This document shows, in pieces, positions 54,587 to 63,000 of a stretch of DNA of 64,000 nucleotides (its first letter is position 1; the number at the start of each line of letters is the position of its first letter). The notes under the pieces were generated by a model. That model was not told the DNA's origin and made no database searches. It worked only from the letters and a program-made list of their open reading frames with translations. Position numbers and translations under genes: made by a program. Source of the DNA: Bacteroidota bacterium (lineage in GTDB: Bacteria; Bacteroidota; Bacteroidia; Bacteroidales; Dysgonomonadaceae). The stretch covers positions 62,001-126,000 of the forward strand of contig JAFADY010000050.1 in assembly GCA_023424395.1 (NCBI GenBank). The letters run 5' to 3'.

Positions 54587-56501
54587 AATCTTAGTATCGG
54601 TAGTTTTACTACTCAATGTTTTTCAGGTTCAAAGCCAAACGTATAAGTGGAGTGACGAAGTAGAGTTATTAAAACGAGTTGATTTGCTCCCTGCTTATCG
54701 GCATAATCAACTCATAGAGCAAGAATCAAGTTACGACCGCACTTGGGGCAACGATGACGGTTTTTCGGGTAAATATTCTTACATCCGTAAAGAAAAAGGA
54801 AACCTCGTACTTGCGGAATTTGAAGGCCCGGGAGTAATCAATAGAATTTGGACTCCCACTCCTACCAACGACACACTGTTGTTTTATTTTGATGGAGAAA
54901 GAAATCCTCGGTTAAAAATAAGGTTTATGGATTTGTTCTCGGGTGAGGTTTATCCGTTTATAAAACCAGTTTGTGGAAACGAAATCGGGGGCTTCTACAG
55001 CTATATTCCTATTCCATTCAAAAAATCGATAAAAATTGTTCTACAAGGTGAAAAAATTATGTTCCACCAAATTCAATATCGAAAACTTTCCGGTATGAAC
55101 GTTGAATCATGGACAGGCAATTTTTCCGATTCTGAAAGAAAATTACTTTCTGATGTAAACAATTTATGGGGCGATATTTTCCCTACAATAAACAATTACT
55201 CCACCGGAAAATCTTCAGCATTTCAAACCGAAGAAAAATCATTCACATTAGAACCGGGAGAGGAAGTCAATTTTTTTGATAAAAAAACGGCCGGCCGCAT
55301 AATAGGTTTCGACATTGATGGAGGTACATCTTTCGAAGGTTTATACAAAGATATTATTCTTTCTGCAAAATGGGATAATGAGCAAGTTGAGGCAATTTAT
55401 GCTCCTGTTGCTGATTTCTTCGGTTATGCTTACGGAAAACCTGCCATGCGAAGCATAGTTATGGGTAGGTACGCAACTACAAATTATTGTTATTTGCCAA
55501 TGCCATTCGATCAATCGGCGAATATGAAACTCATTTACAAGAAAAGAGATGACATCGTACAGAGTGCCATTTCCATAAAGGTGAAGGTTTATTACAACAA
55601 CAATGCACGAAATTCACAAACAGAAGGAAAGTTATATACTGAATGGCGTCGAGAAAAACCCGATTTGGGAAAATATTATACCTTTATGGAAACTAAAGGA
55701 AAAGGGCATTATGTAGGAACCATTCACCAAGCACAAGGATTGCGTCCGGGGATGACACTGTTTTTCGAAGGCGATGACAGTACATATGTCGATGGCAAGA
55801 TGCGAGTTCACGGCACAGGATCTGAAGATTATTACAACGGTGGCTGGTATGCCCTACTCGATAGATGGGATCGAGGAATAAGCATGCCTATACATGGTTC
55901 TTTGGATTATTCATTGCCAATGGCTAGAACCGGTGGATATCGTTTCTTTCTTTCCGATAAAATGCCCTTCGAAAGCGAAATTTATCATGGCATGGAACAC
56001 GGAGAAGTTCGCAATGATTTTCCTGTCGATTATACATCGGTTGCTTTTTACTATGCTGCTCAACCTTTGAAAGAACGTATGGAACCCACGGGTGAATTAA
56101 GAGAGGTTTATTTACCAAATACGCATGTATATTTTCCACAATTAATGGAAGTTACTTTAGACAGAGGAGTTCAAGGAATACTTGATAGAGGGCTTATGAT
56201 AACCACGTATGGACAAGGAGCATTTAGAGTAAAGCTTTCAGATGTACCAGAAGGAAAGTATAAAGTACTTATTAATTATCACGAGAGAATTAATGGCGCC
56301 GATTTTCAAGTTTGGCAACGTCAAAATCAGCTTTCAGATTGGATTTCCACAAAAAACAACAGAGAAGAAGAAAAAGGTAAGGTACATGTTGGAGATATTC
56401 AACTTACCGGGCAAACTAATTCCGTAACATTTCATGTGCGCAAAAACAACGAGGCCGATTTATTTGAATTAAATTTAATCACTCTCGAAAAAATAGATTA
56501 A
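54567..56501 (+). CDS. Multidomain DUF2961 protein with duplicated jelly-roll, GH172-related
   Basis: The 644-residue protein has a Sec signal (VFQVQSQ). An N-terminal half-copy of the DUF2961 fold (about 60-170, LAEFEGPGVINRIWTPTPT, GGFYSYIPIPF) is followed by a second copy (about 225-510, GRIIGFDIDGG, YCYLPMPFDQ, METKGKGHYVG) with the only catalytic-type pair, Glu401 (FFEGDDSTYVDG) and Glu420 (GTGSEDYYNGGW), 19 apart. A C-terminal beta-sandwich (about 545-644) follows. This is longer than the usual GH172 of about 390 residues. It could be an exo-arabinofuranosidase for a different terminal linkage. Confidence 0.82.
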   Translation: MIKISIKILVSVVLLLNVFQVQSQTYKWSDEVELLKRVDLLPAYRHNQLIEQESSYDRTWGNDDGFSGKYSYIRKEKGNLVLAEFEGPGVINRIWTPTPTNDTLLFYFDGERNPRLKIRFMDLFSGEVYPFIKPVCGNEIGGFYSYIPIPFKKSIKIVLQGEKIMFHQIQYRKLSGMNVESWTGNFSDSERKLLSDVNNLWGDIFPTINNYSTGKSSAFQTEEKSFTLEPGEEVNFFDKKTAGRIIGFDIDGGTSFEGLYKDIILSAKWDNEQVEAIYAPVADFFGYAYGKPAMRSIVMGRYATTNYCYLPMPFDQSANMKLIYKKRDDIVQSAISIKVKVYYNNNARNSQTEGKLYTEWRREKPDLGKYYTFMETKGKGHYVGTIHQAQGLRPGMTLFFEGDDSTYVDGKMRVHGTGSEDYYNGGWYALLDRWDRGISMPIHGSLDYSLPMARTGGYRFFLSDKMPFESEIYHGMEHGEVRNDFPVDYTSVAFYYAAQPLKERMEPTGELREVYLPNTHVYFPQLMEVTLDRGVQGILDRGLMITTYGQGAFRVKLSDVPEGKYKVLINYHERINGADFQVWQRQNQLSDWISTKNNREEEKGKVHVGDIQLTGQTNSVTFHVRKNNEADLFELNLITLEKID

Positions 56502-56518
56502 CTATCTTTATCTTAACA

Positions 56519-58588
56519 ATGAAACGAAACGTTCTGTATTTAATATTCATTCTCATTACTTTCGCAACGTTTGCTCAAACAAGAAATATAATTGAGACAG
56601 AAGAATTACCGGCTAATTTCAGGGAAGTTATTCAAAATATTTCATATGATAACTTAGCTGACTTATCGGGTAATAAAATTATACAAGTAATTAATTCAAA
56701 CGTAATTCACGTTAAAATTAAATTCGATTTACCCAATACGTTTGTACAAAATAATTGGCAAATCGACATTCGACCTTCGTATTTACCAACTTTCCATTGG
56801 GCTCCGCACCTCACACCAGGCGAAAATAACATTATTGACCAACACGTGTTCCGTTCACCCGTGCTTATGATGGGTAACAATGAGAAGATTCTGATGCTTA
56901 TACCCGATTTGGATATAATGAAACAAGAAACACCTGTAAGGTGGTATATGGACATGGATGCCTTAGGCAACAAAATGACTTTAGGAATGAGCAATAGTCG
57001 TGTGGTCGATCACGTTTTGTTCGAAAGAACCGCGGGAGCTACGTTTCCTTTAGGCATTGTGGAGGTCGGTTTTTATTTAATGTTATTCAATGACTCTCAA
57101 ACGTTGGAGAATCCTTTCCGTAAACCGTTAGAATTCCTTTGGGATAAATGGGGTAAAAATTTATATGAAAATGGTGAACCGTTACAAGGAGACTTACTTC
57201 CGTTTGTAAACCATACATATAACTGGGCTTTCAACACTTGGTCAGAAAGTGTTTGGCAAGAATTTACACTAAATGGAAAAACAGTAGGCGCTCCGGTTTT
57301 TATAGTAAACGTAACCCAGAGTCCTAATTATCCCGGGGAAATTAATGAAAGGGAATTTCGTTCAATTTGGAATCAAGCATGGTTTAGCTCTTTAAGGTCT
57401 GCGAGCGGATTATACCGGTATTCGAGACGATACAATAATCCGGAATTAATGAATAAAGCAAATATGACTAAAGAACTTGCCTTGCTTTTTCCTAAATTAA
57501 ATGGATTCTTTTACGGTTTGATTGGAACCGAAATGGAAAATGTAACAATAAATGGCAGAAACTACTGGCGCAGCAAAGGATGGGATACTTATTTTTGGGG
57601 AAATTCAAATAGAAATCCATATAAGGGCGATGCTAAGTTAGCGCCTTTTCATATATTGGATATGAGCTGGACAGCTCTTCTTATGCTTCGTTGGCACACA
57701 GAATTAGAAAATGATCGACGACTGGTTGATTATGCCGAAGAGTATGCGCAAGCTCTATTAAGCATTCAAGATGCGCACGGTTTTTTTCCGGGTTGGCTAA
57801 GACCCGATAATTTAGAACCTTTATGTCACTTGAACGACTCACCCGAAACATCTATGTCGGTTACTTTTCTCCTAAAACTATATGAAATAACTGAGAATGA
57901 AATATATAAACAAGCTGCGCTGAAAGCAATGGAGGCAGTTATAGAAAATGTAATCCCACAGGGCAGATGGGAAGACTTTGAAACATACTGGTCATGTTCC
58001 CGTTTCGGATCCGAAATGTTGGTGGGTTACAAAGTAGAGAGGAATAATCAGCACAAACAGAACAATTTTTCAATGTTTTGGACTGCAGAAGCTCTATTGG
58101 AATGTTATAACCTCACTGGTGAGCAGAGATATTTGCAATTGGGGCAGCGCACACTCGACGAGATGCTAATGACACAAGCATCGTGGCAGCCTCCATATAT
58201 TTATGTAAAAGCCTTAGGGGGATTTGGTGTAATGAATGCCGATGGCGAATGGAATGATTCGCGCGAAAGCTTGTTTGCCGAATTAATTTTACAATATGGG
58301 AAATTGCTTAACAAACAAGAGTATACAGAGCGTGGTTATGCTGCTCTCAGGGCTGCATTTGTGATGATGTATTGTCCCGAAAATCCACAAACGAAAATCC
58401 AATGGGAAAAAGTATATCCTTTCTTCGGCCCGGAGGACTATGGTTTTACAATGGAAAATTACGGACACGGTGGCAGAACAAGTCCGGAGGGTGAAGGCAT
58501 GGGTGAATTCACCATATACGATTGGGGAAACGGAGCTGCAGCGGAAGCTTATAACCGCATCTTAGATAAATTTGGACAAATTAATTGA
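56519..58588 (+). CDS. Unassigned secreted (alpha/alpha)-barrel protein, possible new glycosidase
   Basis: The 689-residue protein has a Sec signal (LITFATFAQ). Residues 25-220 look like a beta-rich domain; about 280-680 show repeated helical hairpins typical of six-hairpin glycosidases (WTALLMLRWHTELENDRRLV, VTFLLKLYEITENEIYKQAA, WTAEALLECYNLTGEQRYLQ). Conserved-looking acidic clusters that might be catalytic are SKGWDTYFWGN, NDSPETSMSV, DFETYWSCSRFGSE and NADGEWNDSRESLF. I do not recognise a CAZy family. It lies between the two-copy DUF2961 gene and the DUF6786 gene, so a role in the same glycan pathway is likely. Confidence 0.75.
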   Translation: MKRNVLYLIFILITFATFAQTRNIIETEELPANFREVIQNISYDNLADLSGNKIIQVINSNVIHVKIKFDLPNTFVQNNWQIDIRPSYLPTFHWAPHLTPGENNIIDQHVFRSPVLMMGNNEKILMLIPDLDIMKQETPVRWYMDMDALGNKMTLGMSNSRVVDHVLFERTAGATFPLGIVEVGFYLMLFNDSQTLENPFRKPLEFLWDKWGKNLYENGEPLQGDLLPFVNHTYNWAFNTWSESVWQEFTLNGKTVGAPVFIVNVTQSPNYPGEINEREFRSIWNQAWFSSLRSASGLYRYSRRYNNPELMNKANMTKELALLFPKLNGFFYGLIGTEMENVTINGRNYWRSKGWDTYFWGNSNRNPYKGDAKLAPFHILDMSWTALLMLRWHTELENDRRLVDYAEEYAQALLSIQDAHGFFPGWLRPDNLEPLCHLNDSPETSMSVTFLLKLYEITENEIYKQAALKAMEAVIENVIPQGRWEDFETYWSCSRFGSEMLVGYKVERNNQHKQNNFSMFWTAEALLECYNLTGEQRYLQLGQRTLDEMLMTQASWQPPYIYVKALGGFGVMNADGEWNDSRESLFAELILQYGKLLNKQEYTERGYAALRAAFVMMYCPENPQTKIQWEKVYPFFGPEDYGFTMENYGHGGRTSPEGEGMGEFTIYDWGNGAAAEAYNRILDKFGQIN

Positions 58589-58602
58589 TAAAAATACAAG
58601 CT

Positions 58603-59862
58603 ATGAAACTACTAAAAATGAACTTAATTATGCTGGTTGCTGCTGTTTTCGCAGGAATTTTAATGCTATCGTGCAGCGGCAACACACAAAAAAAATCTGA
58701 AAATATGGAAAAGACGTATGAGAAAGGGACATTTGGCTATGATCTGAAATATTTGACAGAAAAAGATAGCCAAATTGTTGTATTGGAATCTGATGACGGA
58801 AAAGCACAAGTAATAGTTTCCGGAAAGTATCAGGCAAAAGTTTTTACCTCCACTGCCAATGGAGAAGAAGGTAATAGTCATGGATTTGTTAATTATAACT
58901 TTTTCGATTCGGGCGTTGTAGATGAACACATGAATGGTTTTGGAGGGGAAGACCGTTTCTGGTTAGGCCCTGAAGGCGGGCAATACTCTATTTATTTTGA
59001 ACCGGGTAAGGAACAAGTATATGATAATTGGCATACGCCAAAAGCTATCGATATAGAAGAGTGGACAGTGAATGGAGCTTCTTCAAAAGAAGTAACTTTA
59101 AGTAAAGACATGGAGTTGAAAAACTACAAAGGAATTACAATGAAATTAAGTGCACAGCGAAAGGTAACACTACTGTCCGATGCTGAAATTTCTTCAGAAT
59201 TGGGTGTAACCGTTCCGGAGGGAGTAAATGCAGTTGCGTATAAAACCGACAATAGAATAAACAATAAAAATGATTTTGAATGGACTACCGAAACAGGAAC
59301 CGTTTGTATTTGGATATTGGATATGTTTAATCCATCTGACTCAGCGGTAACTATAATTCCTTACAACACAGGCCACGAGAGAGAACTTGGTAAAATAGCC
59401 ACCACTGATTATTTCGGAGAAATTCCTGCAGATCGTTTAATTGACGACAATGGGACGCTTTATTTTAAAACAGATGGAGAATTTAGAAGTAAGTTGGGGA
59501 TGAACGCCAAACGCACGAAATCTATCGCGGCAAATTATGATCCTATTGCGAAGCGATTAACCGTGGTAACATTTGAGGCAAAACCCGATGAGATCTATTT
59601 GAACCAAGAATGGAATCCGGAAAAAGACCCTCTTGTGGGAGATGCATTAAATGCTTATAACGACGGCCCGCTGGAAGACGGCAGTATTATGGGGCCTTTT
59701 CTCGAGCTGGAAAGTTGCTCTCCCGGAGCGTTTTTAAAACCCGGACAATCATTATCGCATATACACAATGTATTTCATTTTGTAGGTGATGAGGCTGCGC
59801 TCTCTTCAATCGCAGAGAAATTGTTTGGCGTGAGTTTAAATAAAGTAAAAACAGTTTTCTGA
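58603..59862 (+). CDS. DUF6786-like lipoprotein with mutarotase-type fold
   Basis: About 419 residues, a lipoprotein (LMLSCSGN). The body is a beta-supersandwich of the galactose-mutarotase kind (GFVNYNFFDSGVVDEHMNGF, GGEDRFWLGPEGGQYSIYF, LELESCSPGAFLKPGQSLSH). I chose the ATG at 58603, 14 bases after the previous stop; a TTG at 58585 would overlap it. The gene sits directly before the FucP-type symporter and the kinase. A periplasmic aldose epimerase that interconverts furanose, pyranose and anomeric forms of released D-arabinose is a reasonable guess, but DUF6786 has no function known to me. Confidence 0.75.
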   Translation: MKLLKMNLIMLVAAVFAGILMLSCSGNTQKKSENMEKTYEKGTFGYDLKYLTEKDSQIVVLESDDGKAQVIVSGKYQAKVFTSTANGEEGNSHGFVNYNFFDSGVVDEHMNGFGGEDRFWLGPEGGQYSIYFEPGKEQVYDNWHTPKAIDIEEWTVNGASSKEVTLSKDMELKNYKGITMKLSAQRKVTLLSDAEISSELGVTVPEGVNAVAYKTDNRINNKNDFEWTTETGTVCIWILDMFNPSDSAVTIIPYNTGHERELGKIATTDYFGEIPADRLIDDNGTLYFKTDGEFRSKLGMNAKRTKSIAANYDPIAKRLTVVTFEAKPDEIYLNQEWNPEKDPLVGDALNAYNDGPLEDGSIMGPFLELESCSPGAFLKPGQSLSHIHNVFHFVGDEAALSSIAEKLFGVSLNKVKTVF

Positions 59863-59871
59863 TAAAAATAT

Positions 59872-61323
59872 ATGAACACAAAGATCAATAAACACCGTTT
59901 AGTTCCTGCGGGGATCATTTTCCCCTTTATCCTGCTGACTTCACTTTTCTTCATTTGGGCTGTGCCCAATAACATGACAGATACCATGCTTGCCGCTTTT
60001 AAACGCATTATGAGTTTAAGCGACACGCAAACTGCATGGATTCAAGTAGTTTGTTATCTGCTCGGGTACGGTTTTTTCGCTATTCCGGGAGCCATTTACA
60101 TAAAAAAACATACCTACAAATCGGGGGTATTGTTGGGACTCGGCTTTTGTATAGCCGGTGCGATTCTTTTTTATCCGGCAATGTTGGCAAACAACATGAG
60201 TTCTTTTTTAAGTTTTGGAATGTATTTGTTGGCAATTTTTGTGCTTTTTGCAGGATTGTCCATTCTTGAAACATCCGCTAATTCTTATATATATGCTTTA
60301 GGCGATCCTTACACTGCAACACGAAGGTTAAATTTTTCTCAATCGTTTAATCCCTTCGGTGCGCTTACGGGTGTTCTTGTGAGTCAAGTTTTTGTACTGT
60401 CGCAGCTCAACACAATGAGTGCCTCGGACAGAGCTTCATTAAGTCAGCAAGAGTTGGTAAGTATCCAAAACTTTGAACTAAATGCCGTGACAACCGCATA
60501 TCTTGTTCTTGGTTTGGTGATGCTAATACTTTTTCTTCTTATTCTGTTCACAAAAATGCCAAAAGCACAAGATGACGATAAAACATTAGACCTAAAAGCT
60601 ACCTGGGGACGATTGAAAAGGAATAAAAACTACATTTGGGGAGTAATTGCTCAATTTTTCTATGTTGGAGCCCAAATTGCAGTTTGGTCTTTCATAATCC
60701 GTTATGTTATGCAACAATTAAATTTTGATGCTATCATTGCAGGATTAGGAGAAAATCCTTCTTCAGAAGGAATTATTCAAGCGCTAAGAGGTGTTGAACC
60801 TTTAGCAGGTGCGTTTTACAATTTTAGTGAATGGATAGGATTAGATGTTTTGTTACCTCGCACTGCCGAACAAGCAGGAGCTACTTATTACATAATGTCT
60901 CTCATTCTTTTTGTGACAGGACGTTTTATCTGCACATTTTTAATGAAATGGATTAGACCGGTAAATCTACTTTCAGCTTTGGCTGTTCTTGCAGTAATAT
61001 GTTCTATTGTTGCAATTTACGCTCCCGGATTTTTAGGCGTATATGCTCTGATGGGAATTTCAGGTTGCATGTCATTGATGTTTCCTACAATTTATGGATT
61101 AGGAGTAAGAGGATTGGGAGATGATACCAAAATAGGCGGTTCCGGTATGGTAATGGCTATAGCAGGTGCAGCGCTTCTCACACAAATACAAGGAATTTTG
61201 TCCGATCAATCCGGCAGCATCAAGTTTGCTTACTGGGTTCCGGCTATTGCTTTCGCATTCATCGCATATTATAGCTTTACGATAGCTCGTAATAAAAAAA
61301 TACAAGCTGCAATAAAAGATTAA
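59872..61323 (+). CDS. fucP: FucP-type MFS sugar:proton symporter, candidate D-arabinose importer
   Basis: The 483-residue inner-membrane protein has about 12 transmembrane segments and FucP-family marks (PFILLTSLFFIWAVPNNMTD at helix 1, ETSANSYIYALGDPYTATRR and LNFSQSFNPFGALTG around helices 4-5). E. coli FucP carries L-fucose and also D-arabinose and L-galactose with protons. It precedes the ribulokinase gene by two bases, and the isomerase is in the same locus, so D-arabinose is the likely cargo. It is longer than E. coli FucP (438), mainly from extra loop sequence (about 290-330). Confidence 0.88.
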   Translation: MNTKINKHRLVPAGIIFPFILLTSLFFIWAVPNNMTDTMLAAFKRIMSLSDTQTAWIQVVCYLLGYGFFAIPGAIYIKKHTYKSGVLLGLGFCIAGAILFYPAMLANNMSSFLSFGMYLLAIFVLFAGLSILETSANSYIYALGDPYTATRRLNFSQSFNPFGALTGVLVSQVFVLSQLNTMSASDRASLSQQELVSIQNFELNAVTTAYLVLGLVMLILFLLILFTKMPKAQDDDKTLDLKATWGRLKRNKNYIWGVIAQFFYVGAQIAVWSFIIRYVMQQLNFDAIIAGLGENPSSEGIIQALRGVEPLAGAFYNFSEWIGLDVLLPRTAEQAGATYYIMSLILFVTGRFICTFLMKWIRPVNLLSALAVLAVICSIVAIYAPGFLGVYALMGISGCMSLMFPTIYGLGVRGLGDDTKIGGSGMVMAIAGAALLTQIQGILSDQSGSIKFAYWVPAIAFAFIAYYSFTIARNKKIQAAIKD

Positions 61324-61325
61324 TA

Positions 61326-62942
61326 ATGAATAAGATAGTTATTGGCATAGACTACGGCACGGATTCTTGCCGTGCCCTTGTAGTCGATACGGATTCTGGA
61401 AAAGAAATAGCATCGCACGTTGCTTTTTACCCCCGATGGAGAAAGGGATTGTATTGCAATCCCTCCAACAATCAATATCGGCAACATCCGCAAGATTACA
61501 TCGATTCGCTTGAGGAGGCCGTGCATGGCGCTTTAGAAAAAATATCGGGAGAAGAAATCCGGAACATAATGGCAATCGGTATCGACACCACGGGAAGTAC
61601 ACCTTGCCTTACCGATAAAAATGGTATGCCGTTGGCTTTGTTGCAGGAATATTCCGAAGACCCTGATGCCATGTTTATACTTTGGAAAGACCATACTTCC
61701 ATTGAAGAAGCCAACGATATTAATAAGCTTGCTCATGAATGGGAAACAGATTATACATCGTTATCGGGAGGAATATATTCATCGGAATGGTTTTGGGCAA
61801 AAGCCCTACATGTACTTCGTAAAAATGAAAAAGTATGTCAAGAAGCACATGCTGTTATTGAGCATTGTGATTGGATGCCGGCAATGCTTACAGGAATTTT
61901 GAAACCCGAAAAAGTAAAACGCAGTAGATGTGCTGCAGGCCATAAGGCAATGTGGGCCGAAGATTGGGGAGGTTATCCTTCAAAAGAATATTTTACGAAG
62001 CTAAATCCTGCTCTAGGACATATTCGTGAACACTTGAGTAATCAGACCTACACGAGTGATAAACCCGTTGGAAAAATCACCAAAGAATGGGCGGATAAAC
62101 TCGGGGTTCCGGAGCATGTATTAGTTTCTGTGGGTATTTTGGATGCTCATGCCGGTGCAATTGGCGCGGGTATCAAAGAACACACTATGGTCAAGATTAT
62201 CGGCACGTCAACTTGCGACATTGTGGTTGCTTCTAAAGATGTTATCAATTCAAATGTTCCGGGTATAAGCGGACAAGTGGATGGCTCGGTTTTGCCTGAT
62301 ATGATTGGTCTAGAAGCAGGGCAATCCGCTTTTGGCGATGTATACGCCTGGTTCAATAATCTTCTCTCATGGCCGCTACAACTTTTGCCTGCCGATGAAA
62401 AGGATACAATTATTAGTAAAATTCTTCCTAAATTGACAGAAGAAGCCCAACAAATCCCTATTACCGAAGATTCAATAGTTTCTTTGGATTGGCTGAATGG
62501 GAGAAGGACGCCTTTTGTAGATTTTACTAAAAAAGGGATTATTAAAGGGATAACTTTAAGCACAACAGCAGCTCAAATTTTTAAAAGCCTGGTTGAAGCT
62601 ACGGCTTTTGGCTCCAAAGCAATCCTGGATCACTTTAAAGATGAAGGGATAGTCCTAAATGAAGTTATAGGAGTTGGTGGTATCTCAAGAAAATCGGATT
62701 ATGTTATGCAAACATTATCCGATGTAATGAGGGTACCCATTAAGGTGGCGGCAACAGACCAGGCGGGAGCGCTCGGAGTGGCTATGTCTGCAGCTGTAGC
62801 TGCCGGAATATTTGAAAATTTGTCAAGAGCACAAATCGCGCTCGGTAAGGATTATGATAAAGTGTATTATCCTAACGAAAAAAACCGGATGGTGTACGAT
62901 AAATTATACTCGGATTATCTTAGTTTAAGCAGTATAACATAG
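61326..62942 (+). CDS. araB: AraB-type ribulokinase (FGGY family)
   Basis: The 538-residue cytoplasmic kinase has the FGGY ATP-binding start (IGIDYGTDSCRALVVD) and AraB-specific stretches (YPRWRKGLYCNP and QYRQHPQDYIDSLE), plus the C-terminal phosphate-binding GVGGISRKSD. Fuculokinase does not share these. E. coli AraB phosphorylates all four 2-ketopentoses at C5, including D-ribulose. No araA or araD lies near, but fucI does, so I infer D-ribulose from D-arabinose as substrate and D-ribulose 5-phosphate as product, which enters the pentose phosphate pathway directly. It starts 2 bases after the symporter gene. Confidence 0.88.
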   Translation: MNKIVIGIDYGTDSCRALVVDTDSGKEIASHVAFYPRWRKGLYCNPSNNQYRQHPQDYIDSLEEAVHGALEKISGEEIRNIMAIGIDTTGSTPCLTDKNGMPLALLQEYSEDPDAMFILWKDHTSIEEANDINKLAHEWETDYTSLSGGIYSSEWFWAKALHVLRKNEKVCQEAHAVIEHCDWMPAMLTGILKPEKVKRSRCAAGHKAMWAEDWGGYPSKEYFTKLNPALGHIREHLSNQTYTSDKPVGKITKEWADKLGVPEHVLVSVGILDAHAGAIGAGIKEHTMVKIIGTSTCDIVVASKDVINSNVPGISGQVDGSVLPDMIGLEAGQSAFGDVYAWFNNLLSWPLQLLPADEKDTIISKILPKLTEEAQQIPITEDSIVSLDWLNGRRTPFVDFTKKGIIKGITLSTTAAQIFKSLVEATAFGSKAILDHFKDEGIVLNEVIGVGGISRKSDYVMQTLSDVMRVPIKVAATDQAGALGVAMSAAVAAGIFENLSRAQIALGKDYDKVYYPNEKNRMVYDKLYSDYLSLSSIT

Positions 62943-63000
62943 ACTCCTGAGCCGTAATAATGCTTTTGTCTTTATTTTTAGTTCAATTAATTTCAATAAG

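Noticed and set aside
62147..62563. 138-residue minus-strand ORF
   Set aside because: It is antisense to the ribulokinase and has no domain character.
14452..62942. Reading the isomerase, symporter and kinase as an L-fucose pathway
   Set aside because: The kinase carries AraB signatures rather than FucK ones, and there is no fuculose-phosphate aldolase or lactaldehyde enzyme. The locus has D-arabinan enzymes and no fucosidase (GH29, GH95).
61326..62942. Reading the kinase as part of an L-arabinose operon
   Set aside because: No AraA or AraD is present, and no typical L-arabinan enzymes (GH43, GH51) are seen. The only isomerase is FucI-type.
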